Shown in pieces: positions 8,956-17,980 of a DNA stretch of 64,000 bases. Numbering within the stretch: position 1 is the stretch's first letter; the number at the start of each line of letters is the position of its first letter. A model generated the notes under the pieces. It had not been told where the DNA came from and did not search any database. It worked only from the letters and a program-made list of their open reading frames with translations. Both the position numbers and the translations under genes were made by a program. The stretch covers positions 62,001 to 126,000 of the forward strand of contig NZ_WUBR01000001.1 in assembly GCF_009807005.1 (NCBI RefSeq). Reading direction: 5' to 3'. The stretch is from Aurantiacibacter rhizosphaerae (lineage in GTDB: Bacteria; Pseudomonadota; Alphaproteobacteria; Sphingomonadales; Sphingomonadaceae).

Positions 8956-9642
8956 ATGCGCGAGATCATATTCGATACAGAGACGACAGGCCTGGACCCC
9001 CGGACGGGTGACAGGATGGTGGAAATCGGCTGCATTGAGATGGTCAATCGCGTGGCGACAGGCCGCAGCTATCACGAATATTTCAACCCGGACCGGGATA
9101 TGCCGGCAGAGGCGGAGAAGGTGCACGGTCTTTCCGCCACCTTCCTCTCCGACAAGCCGCGTTTTCGCGACAAGGTGGAATCGCTGCTGGAATTTATCGG
9201 CGATTCTCCGCTGGTGGCGCACAATGCGCAGTTCGATTTCGGCTTTCTGAATTTCGAACTGGAGCAGTGCGGCCTGGGCGAAATCGGCACTGACCGGATG
9301 ATCGATACGCTGGTGCTGGCCCGCCGCCGCCATCCCGGCGCAAAGCATTCACTGGATGCGCTGTGCTCCAGATATGGCGTCGATCGCAGCCACCGTACCC
9401 TGCACGGGGCGCTGCTGGATGCCGAATTGCTGGCGCAGGTCTATGTCGAGCTGACCGGCGGCCGCCAGATCGGCCTGCAGCTTGCCGTGGACAACACATC
9501 CTCTGAAAGCTCTGCTCCGACGTTGTTCGTCCCGAAGACGGGGGAATATCGCGCGCCCAGGCCGCATACTGCAAGCGCCGCAGAAATCGCCCGGCACAAA
9601 GCATTTCTGGAATCATTGCAAACTCCCCTCTGGAACTCGTGA
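8956..9642 (+). CDS. dnaQ: DNA polymerase III epsilon subunit (proofreading 3'-5' exonuclease)
   Basis: The 228-residue DnaQ/DEDDh exonuclease proofreads within the replicative polymerase core. ExoI motif is [10 protein letters not shown], ExoII is HNAQFDFGF near residue 95, and the ExoIII region [18 protein letters not shown] holds the catalytic His and Asp. After residue 180 a low-complexity linker leads to a short C-terminal segment for binding the alpha subunit. I prefer the ATG at 8956 to the GTG at 8950 because an AGGG ribosome site fits it. In Caulobacter secB follows dnaQ next to the origin; here hpf follows instead. Confidence 0.94.
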   Translation: MREIIFDTETTGLDPRTGDRMVEIGCIEMVNRVATGRSYHEYFNPDRDMPAEAEKVHGLSATFLSDKPRFRDKVESLLEFIGDSPLVAHNAQFDFGFLNFELEQCGLGEIGTDRMIDTLVLARRRHPGAKHSLDALCSRYGVDRSHRTLHGALLDAELLAQVYVELTGGRQIGLQLAVDNTSSESSAPTLFVPKTGEYRAPRPHTASAAEIARHKAFLESLQTPLWNS

Positions 9643-9698
9643 TACAAACGTCCCACATGGGGTAGAGAAGCGAACGATAAGAAAAGGAGCATCGCCTC

Positions 9699-10268
9699 AT
9701 GGATATTCGCGTGTCGGGACACCAGGTCGATACAGGAACTGCACTGCAGGAGCATGCATCGGACAGGCTTGAAACAATTGTCGAAAAGCATTTCAAGCGC
9801 GCGATTTCTTCATCTGTTACCTTCGGGAAGGCGCCCGCCAGCGGCTTTGCCGCCGATATCGTTCTGCATGTGAATCACGGACTTATCCTGAAAAGCCACG
9901 GACAGGCGCAGGATGCGCACCTGGCGTTCGATCAGGCTGCCGAGAAAATTGAAAAGCAGCTGCGCCGCTACAAGCGCCGCCTGAAGGACCGGCATGAGCA
10001 ATCCGCCCATGCCGCGAAGGAGGAGGAGGCAGCTTACACCATCTTCGCCTCAGAAGAGCCTGCGACCGAGGAAGAGGCCGGCGAAGAATCGCCCCCCATC
10101 ATCGCGGAAACCCGCATCGATGTGCCCGAAGTCAGCGTTTCGGACGCCGTTATGCTGCTGGATCTGCGGCATACGAATGCGCTGTTCTTCAAAAATGCTG
10201 GAACTTCGCGCCATAATATGGTGTATCGCCGCGAAGACGGTTCGATTGGATGGGTCGAACCGTCCTAA
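9699..10268 (+). CDS. hpf: long-form ribosome hibernation promoting factor HPF
   Basis: The 189-residue protein has the N-terminal S30AE ribosome-binding domain (MDIRVSGHQVDTGTALQEHA, residues 1-100), an acidic linker rich in Glu and Ala (about residues 107-130), and a C-terminal dimerisation domain ending in MVYRREDGSIGWVEPS. Long HPF dimerises 70S ribosomes into inactive 100S particles in stationary phase. An AAAGGAG ribosome site precedes the start. It sits upstream of ptsN, a pairing usual around rpoN, though rpoN itself is absent here. Confidence 0.93.
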   Translation: MDIRVSGHQVDTGTALQEHASDRLETIVEKHFKRAISSSVTFGKAPASGFAADIVLHVNHGLILKSHGQAQDAHLAFDQAAEKIEKQLRRYKRRLKDRHEQSAHAAKEEEAAYTIFASEEPATEEEAGEESPPIIAETRIDVPEVSVSDAVMLLDLRHTNALFFKNAGTSRHNMVYRREDGSIGWVEPS

Positions 10269-10384
10269 TCGCCACCAGCGCATCAAGCAGACTGAGGCGG
10301 TATTTCCAGGAGGGGTGTTCGCACTGGCGTTGCGCCGCATGGCGTTGCGTATCTCCGACAGGATAATACGAGTTTTCTGAAGCT

Positions 10385-10846
10385 ATGGAATCAATCTTCT
10401 TGATGAAACCCGAGTCGGTCTGCGTAACGCAGGCCGACGGTAAGGAAGATATCCTGCGCAGCCTCGGCGATCTGTTTGCCAATGCGTTCGAACTTGATGG
10501 CGGCCTGGTCCTCGAACAGCTTGAGGAGCGGGAGAAGCTGGGCAGCACCGGATTTGGCCGCGGCGTGGCCATGCCGCACGCGCGTATGCCTGGTATCAAG
10601 CGCCCGATTGCCGCGCTGATGAAACTGCATCGCCCCGTTGACTTCGCATCCGCAGATGGATTGCCGGTAGACCTTGTCTTCGGACTGCTTTCCCCCGCCA
10701 ACAGCGGCGCCACACACCTGCATGCCCTCGCCGCAATTTCACGACTGGTGCGTGATGAGGGCGTACATGATGCCTTGTGCGATGCCCCCGATGCAGAGGC
10801 GCTTTACGGCGTGTTGACCAATGCGACGGACCGTGACGCTGCCTGA
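10385..10846 (+). CDS. ptsN: nitrogen-PTS EIIA protein (PtsN)
   Basis: The 153-residue EIIA-Ntr domain receives phosphate from NPr and regulates potassium transport, nitrogen and stress responses rather than importing sugar. The phosphorylated His is His65 in GRGVAMPHARM, and the VDFASADGLPVDLVFGLL core follows. It is separated from hpf by 116 bases with no clear terminator, so a shared transcript is possible. Its stop overlaps the start of the next gene. Confidence 0.92.
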   Translation: MESIFLMKPESVCVTQADGKEDILRSLGDLFANAFELDGGLVLEQLEEREKLGSTGFGRGVAMPHARMPGIKRPIAALMKLHRPVDFASADGLPVDLVFGLLSPANSGATHLHALAAISRLVRDEGVHDALCDAPDAEALYGVLTNATDRDAA

Positions 10847-11330
10847 TCCCGCCCGTTCGGCAGATGGCAGCGCGCAGGACGGCCATTTCCGTGCCCTGGA
10901 AAACCTATATTCCTGCGCCCCTGTAAACAAGCTGTTCGAATCGCAGCTGGAAATCATGGAAGCGGGCCGCGCGCGGATCACGTTTCAGACGCAGGAACGG
11001 TATTTCCATGCCGCCGGTGCCACCCACGGCACGCTGTATTTCAAGATGCTGGACGATGCCGCGTTCTATGCGGCCAATTCGCTGGTGTCGGATCGCTTCC
11101 TGCTCACCACCGGGTTCAACCTGCATTTCACCAAGCCCCTGCGCACGGGCCGCGTAATTGCCGAAGGCCGATGGATCAGCGGCAAGCGGCGCGTTTTCAT
11201 CGCAGAGGCGCATTTGATGGACGAGGAAGGCGACGAGATCGGCCGCGGCACCGGCACCTTCATGCGATCCCACATCGCGCTGTCCGGCCTAGACGGGTAT
11301 CGCCAGCCCGGCCCTTCCGATGACGGATGA
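10821..11330 (+). CDS. PaaI-type hotdog-fold thioesterase
   Basis: The 169-residue hotdog-fold protein resembles PaaI/YdiI acyl-CoA thioesterases. The helix-loop AGATHGTLYFKMLDDAAFYA (about residues 66-85) is the typical HGG-like catalytic stretch, and LTTGFNLHFTKPLRTGRVIAEG follows. Its acyl-CoA substrate is unknown. An ATG at 10821 overlaps ptsN by 26 bases; a GTG at 10833 is an alternative start. Its end overlaps the next gene by 11 bases, suggesting a ptsN-thioesterase-DUF1491 unit. Confidence 0.85.
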   Translation: MRRTVTLPDPARSADGSAQDGHFRALENLYSCAPVNKLFESQLEIMEAGRARITFQTQERYFHAAGATHGTLYFKMLDDAAFYAANSLVSDRFLLTTGFNLHFTKPLRTGRVIAEGRWISGKRRVFIAEAHLMDEEGDEIGRGTGTFMRSHIALSGLDGYRQPGPSDDG

Positions 11331-11664
11331 CCGTCTTCCCGCGCACCTGGAAGTAAGCGGTTTGATCCGCGCGGTAGAGGCCGCGGGCGGTTTCGGCATG
11401 GTGCTTTCCAAGGGAGAGCGGACGGCTGGAACACTGATGGTAGTGTGTTGTAATCGCGCAACTTTATCCCGCGCTTACGAGCGTATGCCGCAGCTGGATG
11501 GCACTCGAAAATGGACGCTTACCAAGCAGCAAGATACTGAAAACCCGATGGAATTTTCCGACTACTGCCGGCGACGCGGGCAGCAGGATCCGGATCTGTG
11601 GGTGGTTGAGCTGGACATCGAAAATGCAGAACGCTTCATCGATGTTGCAGTGCACAATAGTTGA
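11320..11664 (+). CDS. DUF1491 family protein
   Basis: The 114-residue protein matches the alphaproteobacterial DUF1491 family: AHLEVSGLIRAVEAAGGFG near the start, a central GTRKWTLTK strand, and a C-terminal QQDPDLWVVELDIENAERFI. The function is unknown. There is no signal peptide or membrane segment. The start codon lies 11 bases inside the thioesterase gene, so translation is probably coupled. The 200 bases after it (11665-11867) hold two short hairpin-forming repeats but no gene I can support. Confidence 0.85.
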   Translation: MTDDRLPAHLEVSGLIRAVEAAGGFGMVLSKGERTAGTLMVVCCNRATLSRAYERMPQLDGTRKWTLTKQQDTENPMEFSDYCRRRGQQDPDLWVVELDIENAERFIDVAVHNS

Positions 11665-11867
11665 CTCTGATCCTTAATCGACTATCTGGCAGCCAACTTT
11701 CCGACAGCGTAGGTTGTTAGTCATCGCATTCCGGCGATGGTTTTCAGCGCGCAGACGGGGGGATGACCGGCAGGTCCGTTTGATGACGGACGCGGGCGAC
11801 AGACGGTAAGATTACACCGCGTTCGCAAGCCTGCTCAGGTCTCTCACCGCCTTAAGTAACGGGATCA

Positions 11868-12560
11868 ATGAAGTTCATTAGCAAGCGAGTTGGGGCAAGC
11901 GCCCTGGCTGCAATCTTTGTTGTCTCCAGCTTTGGCGCCTCTGGTAGTAACGCCGTCGCACAGGACAAGGCCCCGGCCCAGGCAGAGCAGACAGTGCTCG
12001 AATCGGACCAGACCCAAACAGCACCCGCCTTCGCAGTGCCCGCCGCCCAATCCGAAGTACGCTTCGTGATGAACGAGGTAGTGCAGGAACTGCCCGAAAA
12101 GGCTGAGGTTCCCGAATCCACCATCGAAACTCAGAGCGACGCAGTATCGCTGCGCGAACTCGTGGGCGATGTTGATACCAGCGGCGAATTGTCCCGCGAG
12201 ATGATGTGCTTGGCCAAGGCCGTGTATTTCGAATCGCGCGGCGAATCGCTGGATGGTCAGCTGGCCGTTGCCCGCGTGATCGTGAATCGCGCTGAAAGTC
12301 AGCGCTTCCCCGATGATTACTGCTCGGTCGTGACCCAGCGCTCGCAATTCTCCTTCGTGCGCGGTGGCCGCATTCCGGATCCCAAGCGCGGTACACGCGC
12401 GTGGACGAAGGCCAAGGCCATCGCCCGCATCGCACATCGCGACATGTGGGACAGCCCTGCCCATGATGCCCTGTTCTTCCATGCAACGCATGTCCGCCCT
12501 CGCTGGGCCGGTCGGCTGACGGCACGCGCCACCATCGAGAACCACGTTTTCTACAAGTAA
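11868..12560 (+). CDS. SleB/CwlJ-type cell wall hydrolase
   Basis: The 230-residue exported protein has a signal peptide (residues 1 to about 31, ending near SNAVAQ), a linker rich in Ala and Glu, and a C-terminal hydrolase_2 domain. CLAKAVYFESRGESLDGQ contains the predicted catalytic Glu122. Members cleave peptidoglycan, in spores for SleB and in growth or remodelling for Gram-negatives. Other marks are LAVARVIVNRAESQRFPDDY and the terminal VRPRWAGRLT. It is a lone gene convergent with xth. Confidence 0.9.
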   Translation: MKFISKRVGASALAAIFVVSSFGASGSNAVAQDKAPAQAEQTVLESDQTQTAPAFAVPAAQSEVRFVMNEVVQELPEKAEVPESTIETQSDAVSLRELVGDVDTSGELSREMMCLAKAVYFESRGESLDGQLAVARVIVNRAESQRFPDDYCSVVTQRSQFSFVRGGRIPDPKRGTRAWTKAKAIARIAHRDMWDSPAHDALFFHATHVRPRWAGRLTARATIENHVFYK

Positions 12561-12602
12561 GGGCGCGCGCCGCTGCGGCCACGGCGCTGTGTCAGGCTGA
12601 CG

Positions 12603-13388
12603 CTACTCGCGCAGATCTACCCAGACGGGCGTATGGTCGCTGGATTTCTCGCGCCCGCGATATTCCTTGTCGACACCGGCTGTGATCATGCGATCCGCAG
12701 CTTCGGGTGACAGCAGCAGGTGATCGATCCGAAAGCCGTGGTCTCGCTGCCACGCGCCGGCCTGGTAATCCCAGAAGGTCCACACGCCGCCGCGCGGATT
12801 CAGCGTGTCTATGGCGTCGGTCCAGCCATCGCCCAGCATGCGGGCGTAGGCATCGCGCGATTCGGGCTGCATCAGCGCATCATTCGCCATGGCCCGCACG
12901 GACCAGACGTCCTTGTCCTCGGGAATAACGTTGAAATCGCCCAGCACGACGGTCGGCTGCTCCAGCGCGGACAGTTCTGCCATGCGTGCGCGCAGCAGCT
13001 TCATCCACGCCAGCTTGTAATCGAACTTGGGGCCCGGCTGCGGATTGCCGTTGGGCAGATAGAGATTGCAGATGCGCACGCCGTTCACCTCTGCCTCCAG
13101 ATAGCGAGACTGCTCTCCCTCGTCTTCCTTCGGTCCATCAATGCCCAGTCCGCGCTGTGTTTCTACAGGCGTCTGTCCATCGGCAAGGATGGCCACGCCG
13201 TTGAAGCTTTTCTGGCCGTGCCAGATGGCATGGTAACCGATGTCCTCGAACTCGGAAGCCGGGAAATTCTCGTCCTGGCTCTTGGTTTCCTGCAGGCAGG
13301 CGACGGCTGGCCGGGTTTCTTCCAGCCATTCTTTCAGGCGTGGCAGGCGGGCCTTGATGCCATTGATGTTGAAGCTGGCAATCCGCAC
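12603..13388 (-). CDS. xth: exodeoxyribonuclease III (Xth family)
   Basis: The 261-residue AP endonuclease/3'-exonuclease acts in base excision repair. It shows ASFNINGIKARLPRLKEWL near the start, the metal-binding CLQETK Glu, the NLYLPNGNP loop, GDFNVIPEDKD with catalytic Asp and Asn, and the terminal SSDHTPVWVDL. I place the start at the GTG at 13388 (VRIASFNING), 10 bases after the erpA stop. The frame stays open upstream inside erpA but without homology. Likely co-transcribed with erpA. Confidence 0.93.
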   Translation of the reverse strand: MRIASFNINGIKARLPRLKEWLEETRPAVACLQETKSQDENFPASEFEDIGYHAIWHGQKSFNGVAILADGQTPVETQRGLGIDGPKEDEGEQSRYLEAEVNGVRICNLYLPNGNPQPGPKFDYKLAWMKLLRARMAELSALEQPTVVLGDFNVIPEDKDVWSVRAMANDALMQPESRDAYARMLGDGWTDAIDTLNPRGGVWTFWDYQAGAWQRDHGFRIDHLLLSPEAADRMITAGVDKEYRGREKSSDHTPVWVDLRE

Positions 13389-13398
13389 GGGCGCGCGC

Positions 13399-13728
13399 TC
13401 AGATGCCGAAGGAGCTGCCGCAACCGCAACCGGCCGCAGCATTGGGGTTTTCCACTCGGAAGGCCGCACCGCCCAGCGATTCGACGTAATCCACGGTGCA
13501 CCCGGCCACCAAATCCAGGCTGACGGGGTCTACCACCAGCTTCACACCGTCTGTTTCGCTCACGGCATCATCTGCCTCTGCCGCGTCATCCAGATCGAAC
13601 TTGTACTGGAAGCCGGAACAGCCGCCCCCTTCCACCGAAAGACGCAGGATCGCGGGCTTGCCCTGTTTCTGGGCAATCATGCCAACGCGCGTGGCGGCGG
13701 CTTCGGTTAGGGTCAGAGAGCTGGTCAT
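13399..13728 (-). CDS. erpA: ErpA, iron-sulfur cluster insertion protein
   Basis: The 109-residue A-type carrier delivers iron-sulfur clusters to target enzymes. The three ligand cysteines are Cys37 in GGGCSGF and Cys101/Cys103 in AGCGCG near the C-terminus. The family core AILRLSVEGGGCSGFQY is intact and the length normal. It lies between the CBS gene and xth on the same strand. The SUF machinery that builds the clusters is at the right end of the window, 47 kb away. Confidence 0.94.
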   Translation of the reverse strand: MTSSLTLTEAAATRVGMIAQKQGKPAILRLSVEGGGCSGFQYKFDLDDAAEADDAVSETDGVKLVVDPVSLDLVAGCTVDYVESLGGAAFRVENPNAAAGCGCGSSFGI

Positions 13729-13785
13729 GCCACAGATGTAGTGCCCCTGCGCCCACTCCTCAAGGAAACTCCTGCGCCGCGGCCT

Positions 13786-14214
13786 TTATGCGGTGGTGAT
13801 ATATTCGCGCATTTGCTGCGCCTCCGCCTCGATCAGTTCCATCCGGTGCTTCACCAGATCGCCGATGGAAACGAAGCCGACCATCTTCGCGCCATCCACC
13901 ACCGGCAAATGGCGAATGCGGCGGCGTGTCATCAGGGACAGGGCCTTCAGCACATCGGTGCTGGATTCAATCGTGATGGCAGGTGAAGTCATGACGTCGC
14001 CAACCGAGCGGGACAGAACATCGGCCCCGTCACGCGCAATGCAATAAAGCAGGTCACGTTCGGAGAAGATGCCTGCGATACCCTCCCCATCCATCACCGG
14101 CAGTGCGCCGATCTTCTTGTCTGCCAGCAATGTTGCCGCCAACTGGACACTGTCCTGCGGTGTGCAGGAAACGATCGTATGATCACGGTTGGCGATGATA
14201 CTGGCGATGCTCAT
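13786..14214 (-). CDS. two-CBS-domain protein
   Basis: The 142-residue protein is built of two CBS motifs (about residues 8-62 and 72-128), for example DKKIGALPVMDGEGIAGIFS and TRRRIRHLPVVDGAKMVGFV. Tandem CBS pairs bind adenine nucleotides and act as energy sensors, usually by controlling a partner protein. The partner cannot be told from the sequence. It is 57 bases upstream of erpA on the same strand, so it may head a CBS-erpA-xth unit. Confidence 0.9.
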   Translation of the reverse strand: MSIASIIANRDHTIVSCTPQDSVQLAATLLADKKIGALPVMDGEGIAGIFSERDLLYCIARDGADVLSRSVGDVMTSPAITIESSTDVLKALSLMTRRRIRHLPVVDGAKMVGFVSIGDLVKHRMELIEAEAQQMREYITTA

Positions 14215-14330
14215 TCATGCTCTCCTTACGCGCTACTTTTATCCGAAGCCCGGCGTGATTGTGCCACGACAGGCCGAGTCTGGGCAAATCATGGCCCAAT
14301 GGACCGTTGCAACCAAGCCTGTGCACGGGC

Positions 14331-14687
14331 ATGGCACGGGATATGGCCAGTCCTTCACCCCTCGATGATCCTGAAAACGCCGCATTCGCATGGGCGCGAT
14401 ACCGGCGTCTGATGCGATTGATGATGGGCATAACGCTGGCCACCGTGGTGATTGCCATGGCCATCCTGTACAAGCAGGTGGAGGAGGTTTCGGCCCATTT
14501 CTTCATCGCCACGGCGCTGGGCATAGGGTTTTCGATGCTGCTGATGAGCGCGCTGATGGGGCTGGTGTTCCTGTCCAGCGGTACCGGGCATGACAACTCG
14601 GTAGAACACAATCTGGATGATCTGGACCCGGATGCGAAGCCGAAAGATCGCCGCAAGCTGGGCTGGAAAGAAGGCGCAGAGCGTTAA
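14331..14687 (+). CDS. small two-helix membrane protein, unknown function
   Basis: About 118 residues with two membrane helices: [18 protein letters not shown] (about residues 32-49) and [20 protein letters not shown] (about residues 61-80). The C-terminal tail is charged ([19 protein letters not shown]). I recognise no named family, although such proteins are common in Sphingomonadales. Starts at 14331 and 14343 are both in frame; neither has a strong ribosome site. It converges with the ferredoxin gene, overlapping its end by four bases. Confidence 0.75.
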   Translation: MARDMASPSPLDDPENAAFAWARYRRLMRLMMGITLATVVIAMAILYKQVEEVSAHFFIATALGIGFSMLLMSALMGLVFLSSGTGHDNSVEHNLDDLDPDAKPKDRRKLGWKEGAER

Positions 14688-15067
14688 GCGTTCGGCGCGC
14701 GCAGCCGGAATTCTTCAACCGGTGCGCCGCCAATCAGGTGTTCCTGGATAATCCGTTCCAGCACATCTTCCGTGCAGGAATGATACCAGACCCCGTCTGG
14801 CCAGACGACGGCCACCGGCCCGGCCTCGCACACCTGCAGGCAATCGGCCTTGGTGCGCTGCACACCGCCCTTCCCGGCGATGCCTAGCTGCTTCATCCGC
14901 TTTTTCAGATATTTCCACGCACGTTCGCCAACCTCCCGGTTGCAGCACTTCGCCTTCTCGGCCATCGCGCAGATAAATATGTGACGTTCAATCGTCTCTC
15001 CGCCAATCTTGGCAAGAGCGCGCTCGGCCTTGGCAATATCCCGCTGAGTGCTCAGGGGAGTGCTCAG
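14684..15067 (-). CDS. [2Fe-2S] ferredoxin-like protein, unusual start
   Basis: The product has the thioredoxin-like [2Fe-2S] ferredoxin pattern: [14 protein letters not shown], then [20 protein letters not shown] and WYHSC, giving four candidate cluster cysteines. The start is a problem. The frame contains no ATG, GTG or TTG between the popZ stop and the first conserved strand. Candidates are CTG at 15067, which overlaps the popZ stop, CTG at 15055, or an ATG at 15145 lying 82 bases inside popZ. I list the CTG at 15067 as a working boundary. The popZ-ferredoxin junction also carries a 12-bp tandem duplication. Redox partner unknown. Confidence 0.75.
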   Translation of the reverse strand: MSTPLSTQRDIAKAERALAKIGGETIERHIFICAMAEKAKCCNREVGERAWKYLKKRMKQLGIAGKGGVQRTKADCLQVCEAGPVAVVWPDGVWYHSCTEDVLERIIQEHLIGGAPVEEFRLRAPNA

Positions 15068-15069
15068 GG
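15046..15069. repeat. perfect 12-bp tandem duplication at the popZ/ferredoxin junction
   Basis: GAGTGCTCAGGG occurs twice head to tail (15046-15057 and 15058-15069). Read on the minus strand, each copy holds CCCTGA, the end of popZ, and, in the ferredoxin frame, a CTG-AGC-ACT triplet set. The duplication is 12 bases, so it keeps the ferredoxin frame. Confidence 0.9.
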
Positions 15070-15651
15070 CTTTTTCCCGGCGATGCGGGCGATTTCCGCC
15101 TTTACCAGCCGTTCCACGATGTCCGGCAAATTGGCATCCAGCCACTGGGCCAGCATCGGGCGCATCATTTCGCGCACCATGCCTTCCAGCGATGTTTCGC
15201 CGGACCGCACGATCTGCGGCTTTGCTGGCGGATCGGCCAGCATGGCAAGCGCGGCAAGCGATTGGCGCATGGCATCGGCGGCGCGATCAGTGGTGAGTTG
15301 CTCTCCGAGCTCGTCGCTCTCGTCGAACATTTCGCTTTCGTATTCGCTTTCTTCTTCTGACTCGGCCACGTCACCAGTCTCAGGCTCGGTTTCGGCCTCG
15401 ATCTCAAGTTCGCTCTCGTCCTCAGCTACTTCATCGCTGGCCCGTTCGGACTCGTCCTCGTTGAGGGCGGAGCCGACCTCGCCAAGATCGAGAATATCCT
15501 CGTCCTCGGTTTTTTGCGGCTCCTGTTTGGAGACAAGCCCCTCTCGCCGGCGCGCCTTGCTGGACCGCGCAGCTTCGCTGGCATCGCGAGCGATCACTCT
15601 CTTGATCGAATCGAGTATCTCTTCGACCGACGGTTCGCCTTCCTGCCGCAT
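15064..15651 (-). CDS. popZ: PopZ-type pole-organising protein (DUF2497)
   Basis: The 195-residue protein has the two conserved ends of the PopZ/DUF2497 family: an N-terminal helix [18 protein letters not shown] (residues 5-22) that binds partners, and a C-terminal oligomerisation region, [20 protein letters not shown] to the end (about residues 155-195). Between them is a strongly acidic, Glu/Ser/Asp-rich linker (about residues 45-115). In Caulobacter PopZ forms a polar matrix that tethers ParB-parS and recruits cell-cycle kinases. It lies directly after tolC without a gap. Two parS sites are 14-15 kb away. The assignment is firm on the ends, but the localisation here is inferred. Confidence 0.88.
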   Translation of the reverse strand: MRQEGEPSVEEILDSIKRVIARDASEAARSSKARRREGLVSKQEPQKTEDEDILDLGEVGSALNEDESERASDEVAEDESELEIEAETEPETGDVAESEEESEYESEMFDESDELGEQLTTDRAADAMRQSLAALAMLADPPAKPQIVRSGETSLEGMVREMMRPMLAQWLDANLPDIVERLVKAEIARIAGKKP

Positions 15652-17175
15652 TCAGTCCCCCTGGAGATCCAGTTCTGGTGGTGCCGTATCCGCGTAATCG
15701 ATGATTTCGGTATCGAATTGCTCGATCGGCGCGTTGCCTTCAATTTCCCCGTCGGGAGCCATGATGTCAACGGTGCGCGAACTGGTGGCCACGGGATCGG
15801 GATCGCGCTGCCAATCCCAGATAATGCCGCGAACACGGTCATAATTGTCGATGGGATCGTACAGCACGCCCTCATCGCCCAGCCCAAGATCGCGGGCCTC
15901 GGCCTTGCCCATCGCGGCCAGCAGGGAGAAGCCAGCGACATAGGCGTTGCGCCGCGCGGTGACGAGCTGCACCTGCGCGCGCAGCAATTCCTGCTGGGCA
16001 TCCAGAATATCGAGAACGGCGCGGTTACCCACGGTGTTTTCCGCACGCACACCCTCCAGGCTAAGTGCTGCGGCATCGACGGCCGCCTGGCTGGATGCGA
16101 TGATGGCGCCAGCGGCCCGCCAGCTGGAATAGGCGGCGCGGACCTGCGCGATAACATCGCGTTCTACAGCAATCACCTGCTCAAGCTGGGCCTGCGCCTG
16201 CGCGGTGGCCTGTCGCTGCTGTGCAGCAACGCGGCCACCCTGGAACAGCGGCAAGGTCATGCGGATGCCGGCGGTGGCGCTGGTGGCCGTCTGGTCTGCC
16301 GAAGCGCCGGGAACCGCGCCCAGCGTGCCGAGGAAATTCTGGTAGCCGCCATTGGTAAATGCGCTGAAAGTCGGCAGGCGGCCTGCGCCTGCAACCTCTA
16401 TATCATAGCCCGCCGCCACGGCGCGTTCCTTTGCCGCAATCAGATCGGGATTGTTTTCAAGCGCCACATCCACCGCCATGTTGGGGCTGTTCGGTAGGCC
16501 GGGAAGCGGCGGTGGTGGCTGCAGATCGGTGGGCGCTTCGCCGACCAGAGCGATATAATTCTCCCGCGCGGAAAGAAGGTTGGCCTGCGCCGTGCGCAAG
16601 TCACCGCGCGCCAGCGCCAGCCGGCTTTCGGATTGCGCCACGTCGGTGCGGGTAAGATAGCCGATTTCGAAACGGTCGCTGGTGGCTTCCAGATTGGTGG
16701 CCAGCACGCTGACATTGTTGGCCGAAAGGCTGACCAGCGCCTCGTTCAAGATCACGTTCATATAGGCAGCAACGACCTGCGTGAAAATCGCGCTCTCGGT
16801 GCCGCGAAGGTCTGCCCGCCCTGCGTCCACGCGGTTTTCCGCCGCGAGGATGCCGTTCTTCACCGCGCCGCCCTGATACAGCGGGACGGAAAGATCCACG
16901 CCCACATTCAGCTGCCGATCCGGCGCGATGAAGCTGGTGGAGTTTTCTACCAGGAATTCAGAATAGGTCGTGGTGGTGTTGACCGAGGGCAATCCGCGCG
17001 ACTTCTGGATCACCACGTTCTCATCCGTCGCGCGCTGCTGCGCCCGCGCGGTTTCCAGCGTGGGATTATCGAAATAGGCCTGCGTCAGCGCTTCCTTCAG
17101 CGTATCAGCCGAGGCAGGCGATGCAAGCAGGCCGACGCCCGCAAAAGCAGTAGCCAGCCGAAGGGCTGCACGCAT
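15652..17175 (-). CDS. tolC: TolC family outer membrane efflux/secretion channel
   Basis: The 507-residue exported protein has a signal peptide ending near PASADTLKEAL and two OEP repeats typical of TolC, which form the trimeric outer-membrane beta barrel and periplasmic alpha tunnel for type I secretion and RND efflux. Helical repeats such as AYFDNPTLETARAQQRATDE and VLDILDAQQELLRAQVQLVT are visible. The tail past residue 450 is acidic. It sits two bases after the methyltransferase-like gene and abuts popZ; this gene-tolC-popZ order recurs in alphaproteobacteria. No transporter partner is nearby. Confidence 0.93.
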   Translation of the reverse strand: MRAALRLATAFAGVGLLASPASADTLKEALTQAYFDNPTLETARAQQRATDENVVIQKSRGLPSVNTTTTYSEFLVENSTSFIAPDRQLNVGVDLSVPLYQGGAVKNGILAAENRVDAGRADLRGTESAIFTQVVAAYMNVILNEALVSLSANNVSVLATNLEATSDRFEIGYLTRTDVAQSESRLALARGDLRTAQANLLSARENYIALVGEAPTDLQPPPPLPGLPNSPNMAVDVALENNPDLIAAKERAVAAGYDIEVAGAGRLPTFSAFTNGGYQNFLGTLGAVPGASADQTATSATAGIRMTLPLFQGGRVAAQQRQATAQAQAQLEQVIAVERDVIAQVRAAYSSWRAAGAIIASSQAAVDAAALSLEGVRAENTVGNRAVLDILDAQQELLRAQVQLVTARRNAYVAGFSLLAAMGKAEARDLGLGDEGVLYDPIDNYDRVRGIIWDWQRDPDPVATSSRTVDIMAPDGEIEGNAPIEQFDTEIIDYADTAPPELDLQGD

Positions 17176-17177
17176 GA

Positions 17178-17795
17178 TCAGAAGCTCCAGCCTTTGGGCT
17201 TGTCGAATTCATGCAGCTGCGGGATGCCGATATCGAATACGGGCATCAGCGAAACGCCACCGCTGTCCTTGCGGCCCACGGCGATGCGGGTAACGCCGTT
17301 GCTGACCATGCCGGTAACGATGCGCGCACCATCGGCCAGACGCTTGGCCAAGGCAGCCGGAATTTCCTCAACCGCACCATCGATCAGCAGCAGGTTTGCG
17401 CCCTTGCCCTTCGTGCCTTTGCCAACGGCCTCTCCCGGAGAAATCACAGTAAGCGATGCCACCATCGGGCGCAGCAATTCGGCCAGATAGCCGGAGCCTG
17501 CATCAACCACGATGGCCGTTTCCTTGCCGGTGGGCGCCGCCTCTTCCAGCATCTTGCCCTGCACCAGCGGTGCTGGCAGCCAGGCACCGTTTTCCAGCCG
17601 GATTGCGCGGTCCACATAGGCCACGCCCTTGCTGGCGGCGGGCACGTGATCCTCTCGCGAAACCTGCGACATGCGGCGGATAACGGCAGGCGCGTTTACG
17701 CCACTGGTGCGCAATTGGCTGTCAATCATCGCGCGGCGTGCGGGATTGCTGGCAATATTGGCTGCTTCTGCAGAATCGAGCGGGTCGGAAATCAC
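17178..17795 (-). CDS. protein-L-isoaspartate O-methyltransferase-like protein
   Basis: The product resembles the PCMT family: ARRAMIDSQLRTSGVNAPAV near the start, SREDHVPAASKGVAYVDRAI, and a Rossmann-like strand VVDAGSGYLAELLRPMV in place of the SAM-binding GxGSGY. Such proteins upstream of tolC in alphaproteobacteria are shorter than classical PCMT and may not repair isoaspartate. The start is uncertain. I use the GTG at 17795, which has a GAGAG site upstream; a TTG at 17858 would extend it by 21 residues. Its substrate is unknown. Confidence 0.8.
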   Translation of the reverse strand: MISDPLDSAEAANIASNPARRAMIDSQLRTSGVNAPAVIRRMSQVSREDHVPAASKGVAYVDRAIRLENGAWLPAPLVQGKMLEEAAPTGKETAIVVDAGSGYLAELLRPMVASLTVISPGEAVGKGTKGKGANLLLIDGAVEEIPAALAKRLADGARIVTGMVSNGVTRIAVGRKDSGGVSLMPVFDIGIPQLHEFDKPKGWSF

Positions 17796-17980
17796 AGCGT
17801 CAAACTCTCGTGCTTGATGGACGAAAATGGCCTTAGGGGTTGGCGGGGCCACGGGCAATGCCCGCGTTGTCGCAATTCGTCACACCGATTTGAATATGCG
17901 CGACATTGGACATGAAACGCTTTTGACGACAAAGGGCGGCAAAGCCTATGGGCAACTCGACCAAAAGGAGTGCAGGAACG

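Noticed and set aside
11665-11867. A structured RNA in the gap before the SleB-type gene
   Set aside because: There are two 6-bp hairpins but no terminator, no known motif and no evidence of a transcript.
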